Under the pieces are notes generated by a model, which was given only the letters and a program-made list of their open reading frames with translations, was not told the DNA's origin and ran no database searches. A stretch of 20,912 bases of DNA from assembly GCA_900550105.1 (NCBI GenBank), contig URQW01000050.1:1-20912 (forward strand). The letters run 5' to 3'. Each line of letters opens with the position of its first letter. The first letter of the stretch is position 1. Position numbers and translations under genes: made by a program. Source of the stretch: an uncultured Pelosinus sp. Its GTDB lineage: Bacteria > Bacillota > Negativicutes > UMGS1260. Positions 8,281-14,116 of the stretch are shown in pieces.

Positions 8281-9504
8281 GTGGATTTAAATGAAGAATC
8301 AGTAGAAATGCATAAAAAATACCAAGGAAAACTAGCTGTTGCCAGTAAGGTGCCTGTAACAAACCGTCATGAGTTAAGCATTGCTTATACGCCGGGCGTT
8401 GCTGAACCTTGCCGACGCATTAAGGAAAATAAAGATTTGTCTTTTGAATATACTTGCCGTGGTAACATGGTTGCTGTTGTTTCTGATGGAACTCGCGTAC
8501 TGGGCCTTGGCGACATAGGGCCAGAAGCGGCGCTTCCGGTTATGGAAGGAAAGTCCGTTTTATTTAAAACTTTTGCGGATGTGGATGCGGTGCCAATCTG
8601 TATTGACACCAAAGACCCTGCAAAGATTATTGAAACAGTTCGTCTGTTGCAGCCTAATTTTGCCGGCATCAATTTAGAAGATATTTCTTCGCCAAAATGC
8701 TATGATGTAGAAGATGAGCTAAAGAAAATCATGGATATTCCTGTATTTCATGATGATCAGCATGGTACGGCAATTGCCGCTCTTTCGGCTTTGATCGGTG
8801 CGTTGCGTTTTGTAAAGAAAGATATTAAAACAGCGAAGATCATTGTAAATGGCGCTGGTGCTGCCGGTTCCGCTATTGCTCGTCTTATTGTCAATGCTGG
8901 TGCAGAAAACCTTTTTGTCATTGATCGCGATGGCGCTTTGTATGATGGTATGGAAGGCTTAAACCGCATTCAACAAGATTTAGCGCAAAAGTCGAATAAA
9001 AATAAAATCAAAGGCTTCTTGGCTGACATTGCTAAAGGCGCCGACGTGCTTTTGGGTGTTTCAGCACCAAATGTATTTACAAAAGAAATTGTTTCAACGA
9101 TGAATTCCGGTTCGATTGTGTTGGCTATGGCGAATCCTGTACCAGAAATCAGCTATGCTGATGCGAAAGCAGCTGGTGCAGCTGTAGCTGGAACAGGCCG
9201 CAGCGATGCGCCGAACCAGGTTAATAATGTTACTGTATTCCCTGGCGTATTCCGCGGCGCTTTAGATGTTCGCGCTCGTCAGATCAATGAAGAAATGAAA
9301 ATTGCCGCAGCTTATGCTATTGCTGGCTTGGTAACGGATGAAGAACTTCGCGAAGACTATGTGCTTCCTGATGCTTTTGATCCTCGTGTAGCTCCTGCTG
9401 TAGCAGCTGCTGTAGCCAAAGCAGCTATGGATACTGGCGTTGCCCGCATTACAGTAGATCCTGAAGTGATTCGGGAAAATACAGCAAAACGGGTAAAACG
9501 GTAA
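8281..9504 (+). CDS. NAD(P)-dependent malic enzyme (short bacterial type)
   Basis: A 407-residue malate dehydrogenase (oxaloacetate-decarboxylating) that links malate or oxaloacetate to pyruvate. Visible family residues are catalytic Y36 (SIAYTPGVAEPC), catalytic K91 (MEGKSVLFK), metal ligands in INLEDI (E133, D134) and FHDDQHGTA (D158), and a Rossmann GAGAAG at 191-196. It starts at GTG 8281 behind a GAGGGGG site. Malic-enzyme relatives serve as soluble oxaloacetate decarboxylase (CitM) in citrate-lyase clusters of lactic acid bacteria, so its place beside cit genes fits removal of oxaloacetate. General malate/pyruvate balancing is equally possible. Cofactor preference cannot be read confidently. 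Confidence 0.93.
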   Translation: MDLNEESVEMHKKYQGKLAVASKVPVTNRHELSIAYTPGVAEPCRRIKENKDLSFEYTCRGNMVAVVSDGTRVLGLGDIGPEAALPVMEGKSVLFKTFADVDAVPICIDTKDPAKIIETVRLLQPNFAGINLEDISSPKCYDVEDELKKIMDIPVFHDDQHGTAIAALSALIGALRFVKKDIKTAKIIVNGAGAAGSAIARLIVNAGAENLFVIDRDGALYDGMEGLNRIQQDLAQKSNKNKIKGFLADIAKGADVLLGVSAPNVFTKEIVSTMNSGSIVLAMANPVPEISYADAKAAGAAVAGTGRSDAPNQVNNVTVFPGVFRGALDVRARQINEEMKIAAAYAIAGLVTDEELREDYVLPDAFDPRVAPAVAAAVAKAAMDTGVARITVDPEVIRENTAKRVKR

Positions 9505-9530
9505 TCAATTTTAAATTTTAAAAATTTAGT

Positions 9531-9581
9531 AATTATAGCATAGGATACGTATTGACATAACTATGGTCCTATGCTATAATT
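9531..9581. repeat. 15-bp perfect inverted repeat after the malic enzyme gene
   Basis: AATTATAGCATAGGA at 9531-9545 is matched by its exact reverse complement at 9567-9581, with a 21-base loop. A short TTTAT follows, so it could end malic enzyme transcription, but the stem is AT-rich and the loop large. A consensus promoter lies inside the loop and right arm, so it may instead be an operator. Confidence 0.7.
9552..9580 (+). promoter_or_regulatory. Perfect-consensus sigma-A promoter inside the inverted repeat
   Basis: TTGACA at 9552-9557 and TATAAT at 9575-9580 are both exact consensus and 17 bases apart. The -10 box is part of the right arm of the inverted repeat and the -35 lies in its loop. 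It points toward the tRNA genes about 120 bases downstream and would give them a second, upstream promoter. Confidence 0.65.
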
Positions 9582-9658
9582 TTATCTTGTCGGGGATAAC
9601 TTGAAAGAAAACTTCTTATAAGTGATAAAGTACAAAATACGATCTTGAAAAAAAGAAG

Positions 9659-9687
9659 TTGACAAACAAAAATATCTCTGGTATACT
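9659..9687 (+). promoter_or_regulatory. tRNA-proximal promoter
   Basis: TTGACA at 9659-9664 and TATACT at 9682-9687 are separated by 17 bases. The expected start, near 9694, is about 9 bases before the tRNA-Pro 5' end, a typical spacing for a stable-RNA promoter. Confidence 0.75.
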
Positions 9688-9702
9688 AAGTAAGTCGTTG
9701 AT

Positions 9703-9779
9703 CGGGGCGTGGCTCAGTTTGGTAGAGTACCTGGCTTGGGACCAGGGGGTCGCAGGTTCGAATCCTGCCGCTCCGCCCA
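9703..9779 (+). tRNA. tRNA-Pro (anticodon UGG)
   Basis: A complete 77-base cloverleaf with encoded CCA. The acceptor CGGGGCG pairs with CGCTCCG (one G-T pair), the anticodon stem CCTGG/CCAGG encloses CTTGGGA, and the T arm is GCAGG-TTCGAAT-CCTGC. The anticodon TGG reads proline codons. The discriminator base is C rather than the A usual for bacterial tRNA-Pro. Confidence 0.96.
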
Positions 9780-9793
9780 TATAAAAACAGTAT

Positions 9794-9867
9794 GCGGGTG
9801 TAGCTCAATGGTAGAGCGCTAGCCTTCCAAGCTAGTTACGAGGGTTCGATTCCCTTCACCCGCTCCA
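9794..9867 (+). tRNA. tRNA-Gly (anticodon UCC)
   Basis: A 74-base cloverleaf with encoded CCA. The acceptor GCGGGTG pairs fully with CACCCGC, and the anticodon stem CTAGC/GCTAG encloses CTTCCAA, giving TCC for glycine. The T loop is TTCGATT and the discriminator is T. It is cotranscribed with tRNA-Pro, 14 bases upstream. Confidence 0.96.
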
Positions 9868-9878
9868 TAGTAAAATCA

Positions 9879-9914
9879 AGGCCTCACGGTACTTTCCGTG
9901 AGGCCTGTTTTTTT
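9879..9914 (+). terminator. Intrinsic terminator of the tRNA unit
   Basis: AGGCCTCACGG (9879-9889) and CCGTGAGGCCT (9896-9906) form an 11-bp perfect stem with a 6-base loop, followed by G and seven Ts (9908-9914). It begins 11 bases after tRNA-Gly. Confidence 0.93.
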
Positions 9915-10359
9915 GCGTTTACACCTTATTGGGTCTTGGTCGAAAACAAGGGCATTATGAATTACCACATAGACGAGCGAAGAAAGAAGTAGAGTTATAT
10001 TTTTTACTAACGCAAAGGGTTTGAGTTTAAGAGATTCACAATATTGTTCGAGATGAGAGGATGTGGAAGGAACCAGTTCCAATTGAATAGAAACTATGTA
10101 TAGGAAGAACTTATAGTCTTGACAGGCAACAATGATGTATAAAGAGCGTAAGTTAAATGAGCGAAAAGTAATAATCGCATTTATGACAATTATCTTGTTA
10201 GGCGGTAACAAGTCGGGAATATATAAAATCAATGTTTAGCGGAAGTTGGTTTGTAAAATATTATAGTAGTGCAGAAGATTTTTTTCCTGCTTTGCCTGAA
10301 TTTCTTTAATAAATATTTTTAAAACAGATACTAAAATATGAAAAAAAGGGGATAAGAAG
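9915..10359. other. Intergenic stretch with no recognisable gene
   Basis: About 445 AT-rich bases between the tRNA terminator and the enoyl-CoA hydratase gene. All + strand frames are interrupted by stops; the longest small frame (10132-10239, 35 codons) has no ribosome site. A - strand frame of 118 codons starts at TTG without a ribosome site and reads through the tRNA terminator, so I do not call it. A weak promoter candidate for the next gene is TTGCCT 10292-10297 with TATTTT 10314-10319 (16-base spacer). The stretch could be a decayed gene or an old integration scar beside tRNAs, but no element ends or repeats are visible. Confidence 0.5.
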
Positions 10360-11166
10360 ATGACCGATCAAGCACTAACTAAAGAGCAATCTCAGGTAGT
10401 AAGAGTAAAAACAGCGAACAAAATTGCAATTATTACAATGAATCGACCTAAAGCTATGAATGCGTTGAATCAAGACATGGTGAATCAATTGCTTTGTACC
10501 TTACAGGAGGTAGAAAATGATCCGATTATCAGGACTGTTATACTGACTGGTGAAGGTCGGGCCTTTTCCGCTGGTGGTGACTTAGAATACATAAGCAGTA
10601 TTACTGATCCGATTGCAGCCAGAAATTTTATTTCAGAAGTAGGGGAAATCGTAACACGAATAATGACCATGAAAAAACCAGTCATTGCTATGGTAAATGG
10701 GGTAGCTGCTGGAGCTGGCTTTAATTTGGCATTAGCCTGTGATATCGTATTTTGTGCTGAATCTGCTCGATTTGCCCAGAGCTTTGTGAAGGTTGGACTT
10801 ATTCCCGACTGTGGCGGCTTGTATTTGTTACCACGGATCGTTGGGATGCATAAAGCGAAAGAACTGATGTTTACTGCTGACCTGATTCATGCGCAAAAGG
10901 CATTAGAATTAAACATTATCAATAAGATCTTTGCCGATGCTGAGCTTGAAAGTAAGACGGTTGCCTTTGCTGAGCAGTTAACTAACGGCGCCCCAATTGC
11001 ACTTAGTATGGTAAAATCAATGGTTAATCGCTCTGGCAATCTGGATTTGGCAAGTGTGTTGGAATTGGAATCTGATTTACAAACGATTTGTATGCAAACG
11101 GAAGATCATAAGGAAGGCGTCAAGGCATTTAAAGAAAAACGGCTGCCAGTATTCCATGGGAAATAG
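10360..11166 (+). CDS. Enoyl-CoA hydratase/isomerase family protein (PaaG-like)
   Basis: A 268-residue crotonase-fold protein of normal length that acts on acyl-CoA thioesters in the cytosol. The two oxyanion-hole segments are FSAGGD (69-74) and GVAAGAGF (114-121). At the catalytic region (VKVGLIPDCGG) the first crotonase glutamate is missing (F142 or neighbouring residues) and the second is D150. This single-acid pattern with IPDCGG is seen in PaaG-type isomerases rather than in true enoyl-CoA hydratases, so double-bond isomerisation is likelier than hydration. No other beta-oxidation genes are adjacent, so the substrate is unknown. A GGGGAT site precedes ATG 10360. Confidence 0.87.
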   Translation: MTDQALTKEQSQVVRVKTANKIAIITMNRPKAMNALNQDMVNQLLCTLQEVENDPIIRTVILTGEGRAFSAGGDLEYISSITDPIAARNFISEVGEIVTRIMTMKKPVIAMVNGVAAGAGFNLALACDIVFCAESARFAQSFVKVGLIPDCGGLYLLPRIVGMHKAKELMFTADLIHAQKALELNIINKIFADAELESKTVAFAEQLTNGAPIALSMVKSMVNRSGNLDLASVLELESDLQTICMQTEDHKEGVKAFKEKRLPVFHGK

Positions 11167-11232
11167 TTTGCAATAGAGTAGTGCGTGGCATTGCAGTACA
11201 TCTCTGTATAGCAGAGGATAAGGAGTTGTAAA

Positions 11233-11811
11233 ATGAAGGTTTGTATTCTCATGGGAAGCCCAAGGAAAAACGGGAATACCATAGCTCTATTGGAGCCCTT
11301 TATGGCGGAACTAGAGCAGAATCAAGTCGAGCACACTCTGACTTGGCTTCATGAAACACAAATTGAGCCTTGTATTGCTTGTCGAATTTGCCAAAAGGAT
11401 TGGGAAATTTTCGGCTGTCATTACAAGGATGATGTACAAGAAATTTTCGATAACATTCTTGCTTGTGATGTGATTGTGCTAGCGACGCCAATCTACTCAT
11501 GGTATTGTACGCCACCCATGAAAGCTTTATTGGATCGTCTGGTGTATGGTATGAATAAGTACTATGGCGATAAGGTAGGCCCAGCGCTTTGGAGCGGAAA
11601 ACAGTTAGCGATCATTGCCACTTGTGGATATCGGCCTGAAAAGGGCGCTGATTTATTTGAAGAAGGGATCAAACGATATTGTAAGCATTCGCAATTACAA
11701 TATATAGGAATGCTGGCAGAAAGAGATTTAGGCTATCAATCGGTGTTTATGAATGAGGAGAAAGCGCAACATTCCCGTCAGTTTGCACAAAAGATGATTA
11801 GTCTAGCTTAA
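11233..11811 (+). CDS. Flavodoxin-fold NAD(P)H reductase, iron-sulfur-flavoprotein-like
   Basis: A 192-residue protein beginning MKVCILMGSPRKNGNT, the FMN-phosphate-binding start of the NADPH-dependent FMN reductase / iron-sulfur flavoprotein family. Four cysteines at 47, 50, 53 and 62 (C-x2-C-x2-C-x8-C) match the compact 4Fe-4S cluster motif of that family. LATPIYSWYCTPPMKALLDR is the conserved flavin-contact segment. It probably transfers electrons from reduced ferredoxin or NAD(P)H to an unknown acceptor, such as oxygen species or quinones. AAGGAG precedes the start. It lies 66 bases after the hydratase and may be cotranscribed with it. Confidence 0.85.
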   Translation: MKVCILMGSPRKNGNTIALLEPFMAELEQNQVEHTLTWLHETQIEPCIACRICQKDWEIFGCHYKDDVQEIFDNILACDVIVLATPIYSWYCTPPMKALLDRLVYGMNKYYGDKVGPALWSGKQLAIIATCGYRPEKGADLFEEGIKRYCKHSQLQYIGMLAERDLGYQSVFMNEEKAQHSRQFAQKMISLA

Positions 11812-11820
11812 ATATGACTT

Positions 11821-11892
11821 CAGCGGGAATAGATCATATGCGGAGAATAATTGATTATATTCATCAATTATCAGAGCGGCTATTCCATGCTG
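11821..11892 (+). other. Nested inverted repeats upstream of ywbE (possible structured leader)
   Basis: ATAATTGAT at 11847-11855 pairs with ATCAATTAT at 11863-11871 around a 7-base loop. Outside it GGAATAG (11826-11832) pairs with CTATTCC (11880-11886), and CAGC (11821-11824) with GCTG (11889-11892). Together they would fold almost the whole gap between the reductase and ywbE. No T-run follows, so simple termination is unlikely. Confidence 0.45.
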
Positions 11893-11929
11893 CTGGAAAA
11901 TGAATGTTTGGGAATCGGGGTATGGTTTT

Positions 11930-12124
11930 ATGAATGGAACAGAGCGAAGAAATATTAAACCAGGATCAAAGGTTAAAGTGGTACAAAAGATTCATCAAAG
12001 AACCGGGCAATTAACCGAAGGCATAGTAAAAGATATTCTCACGAATAGTGCCCTGCATCATCGCGGAATAAAAGTACGGCTGATCGATGGAATTGTCGGG
12101 AGAGTTCAAGAAGTAATCGATTAG
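11930..12124 (+). CDS. ywbE: YwbE family protein (DUF2196)
   Basis: A 64-residue protein whose whole length resembles Bacillus subtilis YwbE: MNGxxRxNIxPG at the start, QRTGxLTxGIVKDILTNS in the middle and GIKVRLxDGxVGRVQ at the end. I choose ATG 11930 because it gives the family length; an in-frame ATG at 11900 would add ten unrelated residues. The ribosome site (GGGG near 11917-11920) is weak. The family is widespread, small and basic, with a beta-rich KOW/SH3-like look, and its biochemical role is not established to my knowledge. Confidence 0.88.
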   Translation: MNGTERRNIKPGSKVKVVQKIHQRTGQLTEGIVKDILTNSALHHRGIKVRLIDGIVGRVQEVID

Positions 12125-12141
12125 AAGAATTTTCTCGTTAT

Positions 12142-12188
12142 AAATGATACTCAGAGGTGTATTACTTCTGAGTATCATTTTAAGTTTT
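12142..12188. terminator. Bidirectional terminator between ywbE and yidC
   Basis: AAATGATACTCAGA (12142-12155) and TCTGAGTATCATTT (12167-12180) make a 14-bp perfect stem with an 11-base loop. T-rich bases follow on both sides, which suits these convergent genes. The right arm touches the yidC stop codon at 12180-12182. Confidence 0.88.
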
Positions 12189-12869
12189 TTGCAAGAAATA
12201 TTGTTGTAACATTTGGATTAGATTGCCCATAACCCAATATAAACCAAGTCCGGCGGGAAAATTCATTGTCATGTAGCCAACGAAAAAAGGCATGATGAGC
12301 AGCATTACTTTACTTTGTTCATTGGAAGTTGTTGCAGGCAGGCTTTGTTGCGAAGAAAAATAGGTTGTCAGAGCTGCTAATAAAGGTAAAATGTACAAGT
12401 GATCATAGCCAGATAGCGTTTTGATCCAGAGAAACCCGGGATGACTTACATAGTTATAATTACGCAGCGCATAGAACATACCGCTTAAAATTGGCATTTG
12501 TACGAGAAGCGGTAAACAGCCTGCGAGCGGGGTTATTTTTGCTTCTTTATATAAAAGAGAAATTTCTTTTTGTAACTGTACTTTGTCATCTTTATATTTT
12601 TCCTGCAAAATTTTTAATTGAGGATTTAATGATTTCATTGCGTTCATAGATTTTGTTTGTTTGGCTGCTAACGGAAATAAGATAGTTTTTATAACGAGTG
12701 TTAATAAAATGATGGCGATGCCATAATTAGGGAAGCCGAGGCTTAACGTGATATTATAAAAAAAGGTTAGCAGAGATTGCATAAATTCAATAAAATGATC
12801 AAACACATATTTCACATCCTTTAATGTGGTACATTCAATAGTAATCTTATGAAAGAGCTTATTCGCCAT
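12180..12869 (-). CDS. yidC: YidC/Oxa1-family membrane protein insertase
   Basis: A 229-residue insertase that places proteins into the cytoplasmic membrane. The hydrophobic segment YGIAIILLTLVIKTILFPL (about 49-67) carries K61 at the position of the conserved positive groove residue. It is followed by the cytoplasmic helical hairpin NPQLKILQEKYKDDK and the PLAGCLPLLVQMPILSGMFYALR membrane segment; two further membrane segments close the protein. There is no lipobox signal peptide such as Bacillus SpoIIIJ has. GGAG at 12881-12884 is 11 bases from ATG 12869 and 8 from a TTG at 12872, so either could be the start. It is not beside rnpA/rpmH, so it is probably a second, orphan copy. Confidence 0.93.
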   Translation of the reverse strand: MANKLFHKITIECTTLKDVKYVFDHFIEFMQSLLTFFYNITLSLGFPNYGIAIILLTLVIKTILFPLAAKQTKSMNAMKSLNPQLKILQEKYKDDKVQLQKEISLLYKEAKITPLAGCLPLLVQMPILSGMFYALRNYNYVSHPGFLWIKTLSGYDHLYILPLLAALTTYFSSQQSLPATTSNEQSKVMLLIMPFFVGYMTMNFPAGLGLYWVMGNLIQMLQQYFLQKT

Positions 12870-12957
12870 CAAACAAACAACTCCTTTATTATTGAAAAGT
12901 TGTTTGATTTATAAATGATAAGTCTACTTTAGTAATCACTGATTAAAATTTTGACTG

Positions 12958-12995
12958 ACAGGCATTTCTAGATTTTTAGGAAATGCCTGTTTTTT
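12958..12995 (+). terminator. Plus-strand-oriented terminator hairpin upstream of yidC
   Basis: ACAGGCATTTC (12958-12968) pairs with GAAATGCCTGT (12980-12990) around an 11-base loop, followed by five further Ts. The T-run is on the + strand, yet the flanking genes are on the - strand. Either it blocks + strand readthrough or it ends an unannotated short + strand RNA. Confidence 0.65.
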
Positions 12996-13005
12996 GCGCG
13001 AATAG

Positions 13006-13032
13006 AAAACCCCACGCTAAGCGTGGGGTTTT
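13006..13032 (-). terminator. Terminator of the LysR gene
   Basis: AAAACCCCACGC (13006-13017) and GCGTGGGGTTTT (13021-13032) form a 12-bp perfect hairpin with a TAA loop, 30 bases after the LysR stop. Read on the - strand, the stem ends in TTTT. It is nearly symmetric and could also work on the + strand. Confidence 0.85.
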
Positions 13033-13062
13033 AGAGGTCCATACTGCGGCAATTACACAGAT

Positions 13063-13935
13063 CTATATTTCATCAGTAGCAAAGGTTGTTTTTATATATT
13101 CGATAAAAGCTTGAACTGCCGATAATTCCAAGGAATCGGCATGATATAGAAGCCAGGTACGTCGTTTGAGCGGCGTACCGTCTTTCCAGAATAGATGTTG
13201 TACGAATAAATCATCTTGTTTAGGCAAACCGATTTCAGGAAAGACAGCCCAGCCAAGTCCGTTTAAGACCATTTGACGGCAAGTATCCATGCTATCAACT
13301 TCCATATTGATAAGCGGTGGAACAGAAAAAATCTGTCGCCACCACTCTTCAATCATTTTTTTTAGTGCAGAGTCTGTTCCATACGTAATTTGTGGTTTTT
13401 TCGGTAAATCCTCTAACGTCAGCGGCGAGGGGGATACAAGACAGATCGGTTCTTCTCGAATCAAATATTTTTCAGTATCCCAAGCGAAGTCACCGCGAAC
13501 AATGGCAATTGAAATTTCTTCGGTTTGCAGCAAGCGGTTAATTTTTTGACTGAGTCCTGTTTTCAAAGAAATATCCACCAAGGGATACATTTCTAGGAAT
13601 GTTTTGAGAAGTCGCGGTAACTCGTAGTAAGCAAAGATTGCCGAAGAGCCAAGACGTAAAGTCCCTTGTACCTTACCAGACATATTTTGAATTTTTTCTT
13701 TTGCTGCTCTAAACTCCAGAAGCATTTTTTGGGCATAAGCAAGAAGATATTCACCTTCGGGGGTTAGTGTGACGCCGGTCGAATTCCTGGAGACGATCTT
13801 CGTAGCAAATTCTTTTTCAAGTTGTTGCAAACGATACGTCATTGAGGGCTGTGCAATAAACAAGCGATTGGCTGCTTTCGTAATATTTTTTTCTTCAGCA
13901 ATAATTTTTAACATAAGCCAGTCTTTTTCATTCAT
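13063..13935 (-). CDS. LysR-family transcriptional regulator
   Basis: A 290-residue LTTR of typical length. Residues 18-50 (NITKAANRLFIAQPSMTYRL onward) are the winged helix-turn-helix, and the remainder is a periplasmic-binding-protein-like effector domain, with MYPLVDISLKTG marking its first strand and helix. AGAGGTG lies upstream of ATG 13935. It is transcribed away from the aconitase gene across a 181-base gap, the usual arrangement for a LysR activator and its target. The likely target is the aconitase-isomerase-transporter operon and the likely effector a tricarboxylate; both are inference from context. Confidence 0.92.
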   Translation of the reverse strand: MNEKDWLMLKIIAEEKNITKAANRLFIAQPSMTYRLQQLEKEFATKIVSRNSTGVTLTPEGEYLLAYAQKMLLEFRAAKEKIQNMSGKVQGTLRLGSSAIFAYYELPRLLKTFLEMYPLVDISLKTGLSQKINRLLQTEEISIAIVRGDFAWDTEKYLIREEPICLVSPSPLTLEDLPKKPQITYGTDSALKKMIEEWWRQIFSVPPLINMEVDSMDTCRQMVLNGLGWAVFPEIGLPKQDDLFVQHLFWKDGTPLKRRTWLLYHADSLELSAVQAFIEYIKTTFATDEI

Positions 13936-14010
13936 AAGACACCTCTCTTTATCTCGATCGAAAAAATCTATGAGGATTAATAGAAATCAAATATTTTATA
14001 TATTTTAATT

Positions 14011-14039
14011 ATTGTACTACAATCAAAATCAACAGGCAA
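14011..14039 (-). promoter_or_regulatory. Promoter of the LysR gene
   Basis: Read on the - strand, TTGCCT (14039-14034) and TACAAT (14016-14011) are 17 bases apart. The -10 overlaps the small palindrome ATTGTA-C-TACAAT at 14011-14023, a possible autoregulatory site. Confidence 0.55.
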
Positions 14040-14053
14040 TGTCCTATTTATTA

Positions 14054-14072
14054 TCTGAATACTGTTTTCAGA
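14054..14072. promoter_or_regulatory. Candidate LysR operator in the divergent gap
   Basis: TCTGAA at 14054-14059 and TTCAGA at 14067-14072 form a perfect dyad with a 7-base spacer, inside the LysR-aconitase gap and about 45 bases before the aconitase start. LysR proteins bind imperfect dyads of about this size upstream of their targets. No strong -35/-10 pair is seen for the aconitase operon; TTTTCA 14065-14070 with GATCAT 14088-14093 is weak, as expected if an activator is needed. Confidence 0.45.
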
Positions 14073-14116
14073 ATAAATTGTTTTTTTGATCATGAAAAAT
14101 GAATGGAGGCTGGGAA

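Noticed and set aside
10119..10143. TTGACA with TATAAA as a promoter in the non-coding stretch
   Set aside because: The spacer is only 13 bases, too short for a sigma-A promoter.
9876..10232. 118-codon open frame on the - strand
   Set aside because: It starts at TTG without a ribosome site, reads through the tRNA terminator hairpin and resembles no family I know.
14099..14116. Upstream ATG for the aconitase
   Set aside because: The GGAGG at 14105-14109 would be internal; the shorter start at 14117 matches the aconitase N terminus.
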